A DNA stretch of 64,000 bases from Ornithinimicrobium avium (GTDB taxonomy: Bacteria; Actinomycetota; Actinomycetes; Actinomycetales; Dermatophilaceae). Numbering within the stretch: position 1 is the first letter of the stretch; every line of letters begins with the position of its first letter. The notes under the pieces were generated by a model. That model was not told where the DNA came from. It saw nothing but the letters and a program-made list of their open reading frames with translations, and did not search any database. The stretch is from positions 3,854,912 to 3,918,911 of the forward strand of contig NZ_CP031229.1 of the NCBI RefSeq assembly GCF_003351765.1. Direction: 5' to 3'. Below, one piece after another: positions 40,664 to 51,575 of this stretch. A program made the position numbers and the translations under genes.

Positions 40664-41481
40664 ACCGCGATCGGGGCCTTGATGGTGGGGGCGGCGACGT
40701 AGTCGCGCACCTCCACGTCCTCCAGCTCGAAGGCGTCGATCTCGCGGACCTGCGGGTCGAGCCAGAGCGTCGGCAGCAGCCCGGGCGTGCGGGTCAGCTG
40801 CTCCTCGGCCTGCTCGAGGTGGTTGAGGTAGAGGTGGGCGTCGCCGAGGGTGTGCACGAAGTCCTTGGGGCGCAGGTCGGTGACCTGGGCGACCATGTGC
40901 GTGAGCAGCGCGTAGCTGGCGATGTTGAAGGGCACGCCCAGGAAGGTGTCGGCGCTGCGCTGGTAGAGCTGGCAGGACAGCCAGCCGCGCCGGTCCTCGT
41001 CGTCCGCCGCCGGCGGGGCGACGTAGAACTGGAACATCGTGTGGCACGGGGGCAGCGCCATCTGGTCGACGTCGGCGACGTTCCACGCCGAGACGATGTG
41101 CCGGCGCGAGTCGGGGTCGGTGCGCAGTCCGGTGATCAGCCGGTCGATCTGGTCGATGCTCTCCCCGGACGGCGTGGGCCAGGAGCGCCACTGGTGCCCG
41201 TAGACCGGCCCCAGGTCGCCGTGCTCGTCGGCCCACTCGTCCCAGATCGAGATCCTGCGCTCCTGGAGCCAGCGCACGTTGGTGTCGCCGCGCAGGAACC
41301 ACAGCAGCTCACCGATCACCGACCGCAGGTGCAGCCGCTTGGTGGTCAGCGCCGGGAAGCCCTGGGTGAGGTCGAAGCGCATCTGGTGACCGAAGACCGA
41401 CAGCGTCCCGGTGCCGGTGCGGTCACCCTTCTCCACGCCCTCGGTCCGGATGCGTCGGAGGAGGTCCAGATATTGCTGCAT
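40660..41481 (-). CDS. thyA: Thymidylate synthase
   Basis: Makes dTMP from dUMP and methylene-tetrahydrofolate. The 273-residue product shows RTGTGTLSVFGHQMRFDL near 21, the catalytic cysteine in LPPCHTMFQFYV near 155, RSADTFLGVPFNIASYALLTH near 185 and the C-terminal APIAV. ATG 41481 has TAGGCT seven bases upstream and no Shine-Dalgarno. It is the first gene of the thyA/Nudix-DHFR/membrane protein operon. It uses dihydrofolate-recycling DHFR encoded next, a classical pairing. It diverges from rnj. Confidence 0.95.
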   Translation of the reverse strand: MQQYLDLLRRIRTEGVEKGDRTGTGTLSVFGHQMRFDLTQGFPALTTKRLHLRSVIGELLWFLRGDTNVRWLQERRISIWDEWADEHGDLGPVYGHQWRSWPTPSGESIDQIDRLITGLRTDPDSRRHIVSAWNVADVDQMALPPCHTMFQFYVAPPAADDEDRRGWLSCQLYQRSADTFLGVPFNIASYALLTHMVAQVTDLRPKDFVHTLGDAHLYLNHLEQAEEQLTRTPGLLPTLWLDPQVREIDAFELEDVEVRDYVAAPTIKAPIAV

Positions 41482-41488
41482 GGCCCGA

Positions 41489-41494
41489 AGCCTA
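41489..41494 (-). promoter_or_regulatory. -10 box of thyA
   Basis: TAGGCT on the minus strand, seven bases before the thyA ATG. It lies in CCTACTAGGCT, which is shared with the RDD promoter near 7.19 kb. Confidence 0.55.
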
Positions 41495-41510
41495 GTAGGC
41501 GGCCCCGGTG

Positions 41511-41526
41511 TGTGAGGCACGTCACA
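41511..41526. promoter_or_regulatory. CRP/GlxR-like binding site between thyA and rnj
   Basis: TGTGAGGCACGTCACA is a perfect TGTGA-N6-TCACA site, the consensus of CRP-type regulators, called GlxR or Cmr in actinomycetes. It lies about 24 bp upstream of the thyA -10 box. Confidence 0.65.
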
Positions 41527-41570
41527 TGACTCTTGCGTAACATTTTCCTCCCGGCTCCGATGTAACCCGT

Positions 41571-41618
41571 GACCGCACTGCTGCCTGGACCCCCCGAGCG
41601 GGCAGCAGTGCGGTCTTT
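41571..41618 (+). terminator. Hairpin with U tract upstream of rnj
   Basis: A perfect 15-bp stem, GACCGCACTGCTGCC at 41571-41585 and its complement at 41601-41615, with a 15-nt loop and TTT after it. It points along the plus strand and ends 12 bp before the rnj -10 box. Since no gene lies between thyA and this point on the plus strand, it may end a small RNA or an antisense/leader transcript. Confidence 0.7.
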
Positions 41619-41629
41619 CACGTGAGGGA

Positions 41630-41635
41630 TATCCT
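41630..41635 (+). promoter_or_regulatory. -10 box of rnj
   Basis: TATCCT, six bases before ATG 41642, at leaderless spacing. A TCACGTGA palindrome lies just upstream (41618-41625). Confidence 0.55.
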
Positions 41636-41641
41636 GCCCGC

Positions 41642-43327
41642 ATGAGTCATCCCCACCCCGAGCTGACCGCCCCCGGCCCCCTCCCGGACGGGGGCGTTCG
41701 TGTGACCGCACTCGGCGGACTGGGCGAGGTCGGTCGGAACATGGCCGTGATCGAGCACCGCGGCAAGCTGCTCATCATCGACTGCGGGGTGCTCTTCCCC
41801 GAGGACCACCACCCCGGCGTCGACCTGATCCTGCCCGACTTCGGGCCGATCGAGGACCGCCTCGACGACGTCGTCGCCGTGGTCCTGACCCACGGCCACG
41901 AGGACCACATCGGGGCCGTGCCCTACCTGCTGCGGCTCAAGCGCGACATCCCGCTGATCGGCTCGCAGCTGACGCTGGCCCTCGTCGAGGCCAAGCTCAA
42001 GGAGCACAAGATCAGGCCGCTGACGCTCGGTGTCGCCGAGGGTCGACGCGAGGTGCTCGGACCCTTCGACTGCGAGTTCATCGCGGTCAACCACTCGATC
42101 CCGGACGCGCTCGCGGTCTTCGTGCGGACCTCCGGCGGCACGATCCTGCACACCGGCGACTTCAAGATGGACCAGCTGCCGCTGGACGGGAGGATCACCG
42201 ACCTGCGCGCCTTCGCCCGGCTGGGGGAGGAGGGCGTGGACCTGTTCATGACCGACTCCACCAACGCCCACATCCCGGGGTTCACCACGCCCGAGCGCCA
42301 GATCGCCCCGGCGATCGAGCGGGTCTTCCACCAGGCGGGGCGCCGGATCGTCGTGGCCTGCTTCAGCTCGCACGTCCACCGCGTCCAGCAGGTCCTCGAC
42401 GCCGCCGAGGCCTCCGGCCGCAAGGTGGCGATGGTCGGGCGCTCGATGATCCGCAACATGGGCATCGCGGCCGACCTGGGCTACCTGCACGTGCCCGACG
42501 GCATCCTCGTCGACCTCGGCCGGCTCACCCAGCTGCCGGACGACCAGCAGGTGCTCATCTGCACGGGCTCCCAGGGCGAGCCGATGGCGGCCCTGTCCCG
42601 GATGGCCAACGGCGACCACAAGATCGAGGTCGGGCCCGGCGACACCGTGCTCATGGCCTCCTCGCTCATCCCAGGCAACGAGAACGCCGTCTACCGCGTC
42701 ATCAACGGCCTCACCCGGCTGGGCGCCACCCTCGTGCACAAGGAGAACGCCCTCGTCCACGTCTCCGGCCACGCCAGCGCCGGCGAGCTCCTCTACTGCT
42801 ACAACATCGTCCGTCCCCGCAACGTGCTCCCGGTGCACGGCGAGTGGCGGCACATGGTCGCCAACGCCGACCTGGCCGTGGCCACCGGCGTGCCGCGCGA
42901 GAACGTCGTCGTCGCCGAGGACGGCGTCGTCGTCGACCTCGTCGACGGGAGGGCCAGGGTCGCCGGGGTGGTCGACGTCGGCTACGTCTACGTGGACGGC
43001 TCCCTGGTCGGCGCCGCGGACGAGACGATGCTCAAGGACCGCCGGATCCTGCGCGACGAGGGTTTCGTCACGATCATCGTGGTGCGCGACGCCTCGACCG
43101 GGGCCATCGCGGCCGGGCCGGAGATCCAGACCCGGGGCTTCGCCGAGGGCGAGGACGTCTTCGAGCGGGTGCGGCCCACGCTCGTCGCGGCCCTGGAGGA
43201 GGCACGCCAGAACGGCGTCCAGGACAGCCACCAGCTGCAGCAGGTGATCCGGCGCACGGTCGGCAGCTTCGTCGGCAGCAAGCTGCGCCGCCGCCCGATG
43301 ATCATCCCGGTCGTCGTCGACGCCTGA
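41642..43327 (+). CDS. rnj: Ribonuclease J
   Basis: A 561-residue beta-CASP metallo-beta-lactamase that acts as 5'-3' exoribonuclease and endoribonuclease in rRNA maturation and mRNA decay. The zinc motif HGHEDH is at 84-89, motif III in NHSIPDALAV, motif IV in LHTGDFKMDQ near 175, and the beta-CASP and C-terminal domain have VHVSGHASAGEL near 375. Length and order fit the family. ATG 41642 follows a TATCCT box. In mycobacteria rnj lies near dapA and ftsK; here ftsK is kept nearby, but dapA is missing. Confidence 0.95.
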   Translation: MSHPHPELTAPGPLPDGGVRVTALGGLGEVGRNMAVIEHRGKLLIIDCGVLFPEDHHPGVDLILPDFGPIEDRLDDVVAVVLTHGHEDHIGAVPYLLRLKRDIPLIGSQLTLALVEAKLKEHKIRPLTLGVAEGRREVLGPFDCEFIAVNHSIPDALAVFVRTSGGTILHTGDFKMDQLPLDGRITDLRAFARLGEEGVDLFMTDSTNAHIPGFTTPERQIAPAIERVFHQAGRRIVVACFSSHVHRVQQVLDAAEASGRKVAMVGRSMIRNMGIAADLGYLHVPDGILVDLGRLTQLPDDQQVLICTGSQGEPMAALSRMANGDHKIEVGPGDTVLMASSLIPGNENAVYRVINGLTRLGATLVHKENALVHVSGHASAGELLYCYNIVRPRNVLPVHGEWRHMVANADLAVATGVPRENVVVAEDGVVVDLVDGRARVAGVVDVGYVYVDGSLVGAADETMLKDRRILRDEGFVTIIVVRDASTGAIAAGPEIQTRGFAEGEDVFERVRPTLVAALEEARQNGVQDSHQLQQVIRRTVGSFVGSKLRRRPMIIPVVVDA

Positions 43328-43346
43328 CCCGGGCGTGGGCGTCGGC

Positions 43347-43751
43347 TCAGACGGTGTCCTGCGGGCCCTCCAGGCCTCCCGGCCCAGGGCCGGGGCCCCC
43401 ACGCCGGCCGGCGAGGCGACGGGCCTGCTCGGCGACCTGCTCCTCGGTCGGGTCCCTGTCCCAGCGCAGCGAGGCGCCGTGCAGCGCCAGGCCGATGCCC
43501 CAGCCCATCATCGGCCAGATGGGCCAGAAGTAGCCCATGCCGGTGATCAGCCAGATCGCCACGAGGAAGCCCATGATCACCACGTAGGTGGTCAGGTGGA
43601 TCCGGAAGGCCTTCTTCTCCTCCAGGTGCTTCAGCGCCTTCGCGCGCAGCTCCGGGTCGGCGGCCGGATCCGCGGAGGGTGCCGGCGCCCGCCAGGACGG
43701 GAGCGGGGGCGGGCCCTCGGGCTCGGCGGCCTCGCCGTTCGGCTGGGTCAT
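43347..43751 (-). CDS. 2TM domain protein
   Basis: A 134-residue protein with the bacterial 2TM-domain layout: an amphipathic lead helix (AKALKHLEEKKAFRIHLTTY), two adjacent membrane helices (VVIMGFLVAIWLITG and WPIWPMMGWGIGLALHG) and a charged tail with a proline/glycine-rich end. The role is unknown. AGGGGG lies before ATG 43751. It converges with rnj (19 bp). Confidence 0.8.
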   Translation of the reverse strand: MTQPNGEAAEPEGPPPLPSWRAPAPSADPAADPELRAKALKHLEEKKAFRIHLTTYVVIMGFLVAIWLITGMGYFWPIWPMMGWGIGLALHGASLRWDRDPTEEQVAEQARRLAGRRGGPGPGPGGLEGPQDTV

Positions 43752-43891
43752 CGGGTCCCCCTGGACGCTCGGGTATGCGGAGTCCTAGCATCTCACGGAC
43801 GCCGCCGCCCCGGGGTGGCACGCGCGCCCGCGGGGGGTCGCGATCAGCGGCTTCCCAGCGTGTGACGCGTGGTGCTGGAGGGAACGTGGCG

Positions 43892-43897
43892 TACGGT
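43892..43897 (+). promoter_or_regulatory. -10 box of ftsK
   Basis: TACGGT, six bases before GTG 43904. It sets that GTG as the start rather than GTG 43886 further upstream. Confidence 0.5.
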
Positions 43898-43903
43898 GCT
43901 GTG

Positions 43904-46771
<2,868 letters not shown>

Positions 46772-46781
46772 ATTCCCTGGT

Positions 46782-48068
46782 ATGTCGTCCTCCTCCGACC
46801 CCTCCTCACCATCCTCCGACCCGTCCTCACCCTCGAACCTGGCCACGACCCTCACGGCCGAGCTCGACGCGCTGCTGCGCCCCGCCGACGAGGATCTCCT
46901 CGCCCGCTTCCCGGGCGATCTGCGCGGACGACAGCCGGTGCACACCGTCTACGTGCCGGCGGACGCCTTCGACGCCGGCCTGCTGCCCCGGTGGGGGCAG
47001 CAGGCCCGCGCCGCGCTCGACGGGCACGAGCCCCTGCTGGCCGGCCTGCTCGGCCGCCGCGCCGAGGACGTGCTGCCGCTGGTCGGCGCCAAGCTGGACC
47101 GCGAGCCGGTCGAGGACCTGCGCATCGACCTCGAGGACGGCTACGGGCAGCGGCCCGACGACGAGGAGGACGCGCACGTCCGGGCCGCCGCGACCGGCCT
47201 GGCCCGCGCCCAGTGCGAGGGACAGGCACCGCCGTTCACCGGCATCCGGGTCAAGAGCCTGGAGGCACCCACCCGCGCGCGCTGCGTGCGCAGCCTCACC
47301 GGCTTCCTGGCCACCCTGCTCGAGGCAGGAGGGCACCTCGAGGGCTTCGTCGTCACCCTGCCCAAGGTGACCAGCGTGGCCCAGGTGGAGGCGATGGTGC
47401 TCGCCTGCGGGCGCGTCGAGGACGCTCTCGGGCTGCCCGGGGGCCGGCTGCGCTTCGAGATCCAGGTCGAGACGCCCCAGTCGGTGCTGGGCCCGGACGG
47501 CACGGCGCTGGTCGCGCCGATGATCCACGCCGGCCAGGGCCGGGTCAGCGCCCTGCACTACGGCACCTACGACTACTCGGCCTTCTGCGGCATACCCGCC
47601 CCCTTCCAGGCCGCCGACCACCCGGTGGCCGACCACGCCAAGCTGGTCATGCAGGCGGCCGCCGCCGGGACCGGCGTGCGGCTCTCGGACGGCTCGACCA
47701 ACGTGCTGCCGGTCGGCTCGCCGGAGCAGGTGCGCACCGCGTGGGTCGTGCACACCGAGCTGGTGCGCCGCGCGCTGGAGCGCGGCTACTACCAGGGCTG
47801 GGACCTGCACCCCGCGCAGCTGCCGAGCCGCTTCGGGGCCACCTACGTCTTCTACCGCGAGCACGCGCCCGCCGCCGGGGCACGGCTGCGGGCCTACCTG
47901 GACGGGGTCGGGGGGGCGGTGGCGGACGAGCCGGCCACGGCGCGGGCGCTGTCGGACCTGCTGGTCCGGGGCCTGGACTGCGGGGCGCTGCTGCCGCAGG
48001 AGGTCGACGACCTGGCCGGCGTGCCCGTGGACGAGCTGCTCGCGCTGGCCCGTCCGCGCCGCGGCTGA
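46782..48068 (+). CDS. DUF6986 family protein, HpcH/CitE aldolase-like
   Basis: A 428-residue protein related to the HpcH/HpaI aldolase-citrate lyase beta fold: RIDLEDGYGQRPDDEED near residue 112 is the metal/acid region, GIRVKSLE and VVTLPKV follow, then FEIQVETPQSVL near 225 and LHYGTYDYSAFCGIP near 255. Members like this are common next to urate and allantoin degradation genes in actinomycetes, and here it precedes uricase by 59 bp, so a step in ureidoglycolate or glyoxylate use is plausible; no activity is established by sequence. ATG 46782 follows TAGATT (46769-46774), which overlaps the ftsK stop. The N-terminus carries a Ser/Asp/Pro repeat. Confidence 0.82.
   Translation: MSSSSDPSSPSSDPSSPSNLATTLTAELDALLRPADEDLLARFPGDLRGRQPVHTVYVPADAFDAGLLPRWGQQARAALDGHEPLLAGLLGRRAEDVLPLVGAKLDREPVEDLRIDLEDGYGQRPDDEEDAHVRAAATGLARAQCEGQAPPFTGIRVKSLEAPTRARCVRSLTGFLATLLEAGGHLEGFVVTLPKVTSVAQVEAMVLACGRVEDALGLPGGRLRFEIQVETPQSVLGPDGTALVAPMIHAGQGRVSALHYGTYDYSAFCGIPAPFQAADHPVADHAKLVMQAAAAGTGVRLSDGSTNVLPVGSPEQVRTAWVVHTELVRRALERGYYQGWDLHPAQLPSRFGATYVFYREHAPAAGARLRAYLDGVGGAVADEPATARALSDLLVRGLDCGALLPQEVDDLAGVPVDELLALARPRRG
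46791..46832. repeat. 21-bp tandem duplication at the N-terminus of the DUF6986 gene
   Basis: Two 21-bp units, 46791-46811 and 46812-46832, differ at two positions and code for SSDPSSP twice. It is in frame, so only the length of a low-complexity head changes. Confidence 0.75.
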
Positions 48069-48127
48069 CCCCGCCGGGGGCCGGCGCGCACTATCGTGTC
48101 GGGACGCGACCGAAGGAGGCCGACGTC

Positions 48128-49036
48128 ATGGGCATCGTGCTCGGCAGCAACCAGTACGGCAAGGCGGAGAACCGCATCGTGCGGATCGTGCGGGACACGC
48201 AGCGGCACGAGATCCGCGACCTCAACGTCTCCACGGCGCTGCGCGGCGACTTCTCCCGCGCGCACACGCAGGGCGACCAGGCCGACGTGCTGCCCACCGA
48301 CTCCCAGAAGAACACCGCGTTCGCCCTCGCCAAGGAGGTCGGGATCTCCTCCCCCGAGGAGTATGCCGTCGCGCTCGCCCGCCACCTCGTGGACGCCGTG
48401 CCCGCCGCGAGCGGCGCGCAGGTGCAGGTGCAGGAGTACGCGTGGGACCGCATACCCGTCGACGGCGCGGGGCACGACCACAGCTTCGTGCGGCGCGGGA
48501 CCGAGACGCGGACCACGGTGGTCACGGTCGACGGCCGTGGGGAGGGTCAGCGGTGCTGGGTGCTCTCCGGGCTGACCGACCTCGTCGTGCTCAAGTCGAC
48601 CGGCTCGGAGTTCCGCGGCTTCCTCAAGGACCGCTACACGACGCTGGCGGAGACCGACGACCGCGTGATGGCGACCGCGCTGACCGCGCGGTGGCGGTGG
48701 TCGGACACCGAGGGAGTCGACCTCGACGAGGCCTACGCCGCGGTGCGCTCCGTGCTGCTGTCGACCTTCGCCACGACCTACAGCCGGGCGCTGCAGGAGA
48801 CGCTCTTCGCGATGGGCAGCGCGGTGCTCGAGGCGCACCCGCAGATCGCCGAGATCCGCTTCTCCGCGCCGAACAAGCACCACTTCGACTACGACCTGGG
48901 GCGGTTCGGGGTCGAGAACGACGGCGAGGTCTTCCACGCCGCCGACCGGCCCTACGGCCTCATCGAGGCGACGGTGACCCGCGACGACGCCGACGAGCCC
49001 GGCCAGGCGTGGACCGCCGTGCCGGGGTTCGTCTGA
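48128..49036 (+). CDS. Urate oxidase (factor-independent uricase)
   Basis: Oxidises urate to 5-hydroxyisourate with oxygen and no cofactor. The 302-residue product has two T-fold repeats: GSNQYGKAENRIVRI at the start, QADVLPTDSQKNT near 55 with the Lys/Thr catalytic pair, TGSEFRGFLKDRYTTL near 158 and EIRFSAPNKHHF near 240. ATG 48128 has AAGGAGG at 48113-48119, and TATCGT at 48092-48097 is a likely -10, giving a leader of about 24 nt. It is the first of three urate genes (uricase, OHCU decarboxylase, HIU hydrolase). Confidence 0.95.
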   Translation: MGIVLGSNQYGKAENRIVRIVRDTQRHEIRDLNVSTALRGDFSRAHTQGDQADVLPTDSQKNTAFALAKEVGISSPEEYAVALARHLVDAVPAASGAQVQVQEYAWDRIPVDGAGHDHSFVRRGTETRTTVVTVDGRGEGQRCWVLSGLTDLVVLKSTGSEFRGFLKDRYTTLAETDDRVMATALTARWRWSDTEGVDLDEAYAAVRSVLLSTFATTYSRALQETLFAMGSAVLEAHPQIAEIRFSAPNKHHFDYDLGRFGVENDGEVFHAADRPYGLIEATVTRDDADEPGQAWTAVPGFV

Positions 49037-49048
49037 GGAGCTGCCGCG

Positions 49049-49537
49049 ATGACCGCACCCACGCTGGACACCCTCCCCGACGCGCAGGCCCGCGAGCTGC
49101 TGCGCGGGTGCCTCGCCGTCGACCGCTGGGTCGAGGAGGTGCTCGCCGGGCGTCCCTACGGCGACCGCGACGCCCTGCTCGCGACCGCAGACCTGGCGGC
49201 CCGCGACCTCACGCCGCCGGAGGTGGACGCCGCGCTGGCGGGCCACCCGAGGATCGGCGAGCGGGCGGGCGCCGGCCACAACGCCGAGGCCTCCGCGCGC
49301 GAGCAGGCCGGCGTCGAGCCCGCGGAGGGCGACACGGCGGCCCGTCTGGCCGCCGGCAACGCGGCCTACGAGCGCCGCTTCGGCCGCGTCTTCCTGATCT
49401 GCGCGGCCGGGCGGTCGGCGCCGCAGATCCTCGCCGAGCTGGACCGGCGGCTCGGCAACGACGACGACGTCGAGCGGGCCGAGGTGCTCGACAACCTGCG
49501 CCAGATCGCGCTGCTGCGGCTCGAGGAGGCGGTCTGA
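49049..49537 (+). CDS. uraD: 2-oxo-4-hydroxy-4-carboxy-5-ureidoimidazoline (OHCU) decarboxylase
   Basis: A 162-residue helical enzyme that decarboxylates OHCU to S-allantoin, the third step after urate oxidation. The catalytic HPRIGER lies at residues 69-75 (His69), and FLICAAGRSAPQIL near 115 is the second family motif. It starts 12 bases after uricase and ends 3 bases before the HIU hydrolase gene. Confidence 0.93.
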   Translation: MTAPTLDTLPDAQARELLRGCLAVDRWVEEVLAGRPYGDRDALLATADLAARDLTPPEVDAALAGHPRIGERAGAGHNAEASAREQAGVEPAEGDTAARLAAGNAAYERRFGRVFLICAAGRSAPQILAELDRRLGNDDDVERAEVLDNLRQIALLRLEEAV

Positions 49538-49540
49538 GAA

Positions 49541-49861
49541 ATGGCCACCCTGTCCACGCACGTCCTCGACACGGCGCTCGGCCGGCCGGCGCAGGGCGTC
49601 CGCGTCACCCTCCGCACCGCCGACGGAGAGCTTCTCGGCGAGGGGGCGACCGACACCGACGGGCGGGTCAGCCCGCTCGGGCCCGAGCTGGCGCCGGGAG
49701 ACCACGTGCTGACGTTCGCCACGGGCGACTACCACGCGGCCACACGTCAGGAGGGCTTCTACCCGAGCGTCACGGTGACCTTCACCGTAGGCGACGCCGC
49801 GCACTACCACGTGCCGTTGCTGCTCAACCCGTTCGGCTACTCGACCTACCGGGGCAGCTGA
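49541..49861 (+). CDS. 5-hydroxyisourate hydrolase (transthyretin-like)
   Basis: A 106-residue transthyretin-fold enzyme that hydrolyses 5-hydroxyisourate to OHCU. Its signatures are LSTHVLDTALGRPA at the start (His7), an RVTL strand region and the C-terminal YRGS, which carries catalytic residues. A short Gly/Thr segment leads to HYHVPLLLNPFGYSTYRGS. It closes the urate operon, completing uricase, this hydrolase and the decarboxylase. The next 116 bases hold remains of another gene (see 49978-50445). Confidence 0.94.
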   Translation: MATLSTHVLDTALGRPAQGVRVTLRTADGELLGEGATDTDGRVSPLGPELAPGDHVLTFATGDYHAATRQEGFYPSVTVTFTVGDAAHYHVPLLLNPFGYSTYRGS

Positions 49862-49977
49862 CCGGCTCCTCGCGTACCTCGCCGACCGCTATGCCCAGGT
49901 GCTGGAAGCCGTCGAGGCCTCCGGGGGCTGGGTCACGAGCGTCCGAGCGAGCTCGCCGCTCCCTGACGCTCCAGAAG

Positions 49978-50445
49978 GTGGCGGATCCACAGCCGAAGGA
50001 CCCGCGGGTCACGACGCAGCTCGTCGACGTCCCTGCCGGGACACCGGTGCGAGAGTGGCCCTACGAGGCGATCGTCACCGTCCTCGAACGCGGGCTCGTC
50101 TCCGACTGGGCCCTGCTGACCAGGGAGATCCGCCGTGACCCGTGGGGACCGGTGGCCCGCCGGGTCGGTGACTACCTGACGCACGACCGGCCGCGGGGGC
50201 TCGCCCCGCTCCTGGAGCGCGCGGTGGCGTCCGCGCGCGAGGAGGCTGCCCGTTCGGAGCGCGCGGAGGTGGCCCCCGAGGTCGAGCTCGTCGACCGCTC
50301 CGGGCTCACCTCGTCCGCCTTCGCCGAGCGGATCGGCACGTCAGCCTCCCGGCTCTCGACCTACCGCAGCGGCATCGTGACGCCCTCGGCCGCGATGCTC
50401 GTCCGCATGCGCCGACCCGTCGGGGATCACCGGACGTCCTCGTGA
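49978..50445 (+). CDS. Helix-turn-helix protein, probably 5'-truncated by a frameshift
   Basis: The open frame of 155 residues ends with a Cro/CI-type helix-turn-helix, LTSSAFAERIGTSASRLSTY, SGIVTPSAAMLVRM, after an acidic/Ala-rich linker. The N-terminal part (WPYEAIVTVLERGLVSDWAL and DPWGPVARRVGDYL) is unfamiliar. Just before it, in another frame, 49870-49960 reads DRLLAYLADRYAQVLEAVEA then SGGWVTSVRA, which looks like the missing start of the same protein. A single indel near 49950 would join the two. So the gene may be a pseudogene, or start at GTG 49978. Possible regulator of the purine genes, by position only. Confidence 0.5.
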   Translation: MADPQPKDPRVTTQLVDVPAGTPVREWPYEAIVTVLERGLVSDWALLTREIRRDPWGPVARRVGDYLTHDRPRGLAPLLERAVASAREEAARSERAEVAPEVELVDRSGLTSSAFAERIGTSASRLSTYRSGIVTPSAAMLVRMRRPVGDHRTSS

Positions 50446-50534
50446 CCGCGCACTCCCGCCGTCCGCCTGTCGCGGCTGCCGGGCCCCGAGCCCGCCTTCC
50501 GACGACCGGCTGTCGCGGCTGGGATGATGCGTGG

Positions 50535-51575
50535 GTGCGTGCCGTTGTCGTCGAAGCTGCCCGAGCCCTCCCTATGGTCCGGGAGGTGCCCGCGCCGTCG
50601 GCACCCGCTGCAGGGGTGGTGGTCCGGGTGATGGCGACCGGCCTGTGCCGCAGCGACTGGCACGCCTGGGCCGGCCACGACGACGACGTGTCCTTCCCGC
50701 ACGTCCCCGGCCACGAGCTGGCCGGCGTGGTGTCCGAGGTCGGGGCCGGCGTGCAGCGGTGGAAGGTCGGGGACCGGGTGACCGTCCCGTTCGTGTGCGG
50801 GTGCGGCGAGTGCGAGTGGTGCCTGGCCGGAGCGGCACAGGTGTGCCCGCACCAGGAGCAGCCCGGGTTCACCCACTGGGGCTCGTTCGCGGAGCAGGTG
50901 GCGCTGCACGCCGCCGACACCAACCTGGTCGCGGTCCCCGCCTCGGTCGATTTCGCCACGGCGGCCAGCCTGGGCTGCCGGTTCGCCACCGCCTACCGCG
51001 CCCTCGTCGCCCGGGCGCGCCTGGCTGAGGACGAGTGGGTGACGGTCGTCGGCGCCGGCGGGGTCGGGCTGAGCGCGGTCATGGTCGCCCGTGCCCTCGG
51101 GGCGAGGGTGGTGGCCGTGGACCGTCACGCGGCGGCCCTGGCGGTGGCGTCGTCCCTCGGCGCCGAGCACACCCTCCTCGCCGACGGCCGCGACGTCCCT
51201 GCCGCGGTCGTGGAGCTCACCGGAGGGGGCACCCACGTGGCGGTCGACGCGGTGGGCAGCGAGCAGACCTGCGCGGACGCCATACACAGCCTGCGCAGGC
51301 GGGGCCGGCACGTTCAGGTAGGACTGCTTCCGCCCGTCGACGGCCTGCCGCGGGTGCCGATGGCGCGGGTCATCGGCTGGGAGCTGGACGTGCTCGGCAG
51401 CCACGGCATGGCCGCGGTCGACTACCCGGGCATGATGGAGCTCATCGAGCAGGGCAGGCTGCAGCCGCAGCGGCTGGTGGAGCGCACCGTCGGGCTGGAC
51501 GAGGCCGCCGGGATGCTGCCGACGTTCGACCGTGCGACCGTGGCGGGCATGACGATGATCGACCCCCGCGCATGA
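50535..51575 (+). CDS. Zinc-dependent alcohol dehydrogenase
   Basis: A 346-residue medium-chain dehydrogenase with a catalytic site in ATGLCRSDWHAW (Cys38) and VPGHELAG (His/Glu near 60), the structural zinc cluster CGCGECEWCLAGAAQVC near 90-106, and the NAD site VGAGGVGLSAVMVARALGA near 168. Substrate is unknown. Its stop overlaps the ATG of allantoinase (ATGA), so it belongs to that operon, and a step in ureidoglycolate or glyoxylate metabolism, or detoxification of an aldehyde, is possible. GTG 50535 has a GATGAT box six bases before it. Confidence 0.88.
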   Translation: MRAVVVEAARALPMVREVPAPSAPAAGVVVRVMATGLCRSDWHAWAGHDDDVSFPHVPGHELAGVVSEVGAGVQRWKVGDRVTVPFVCGCGECEWCLAGAAQVCPHQEQPGFTHWGSFAEQVALHAADTNLVAVPASVDFATAASLGCRFATAYRALVARARLAEDEWVTVVGAGGVGLSAVMVARALGARVVAVDRHAAALAVASSLGAEHTLLADGRDVPAAVVELTGGGTHVAVDAVGSEQTCADAIHSLRRRGRHVQVGLLPPVDGLPRVPMARVIGWELDVLGSHGMAAVDYPGMMELIEQGRLQPQRLVERTVGLDEAAGMLPTFDRATVAGMTMIDPRA

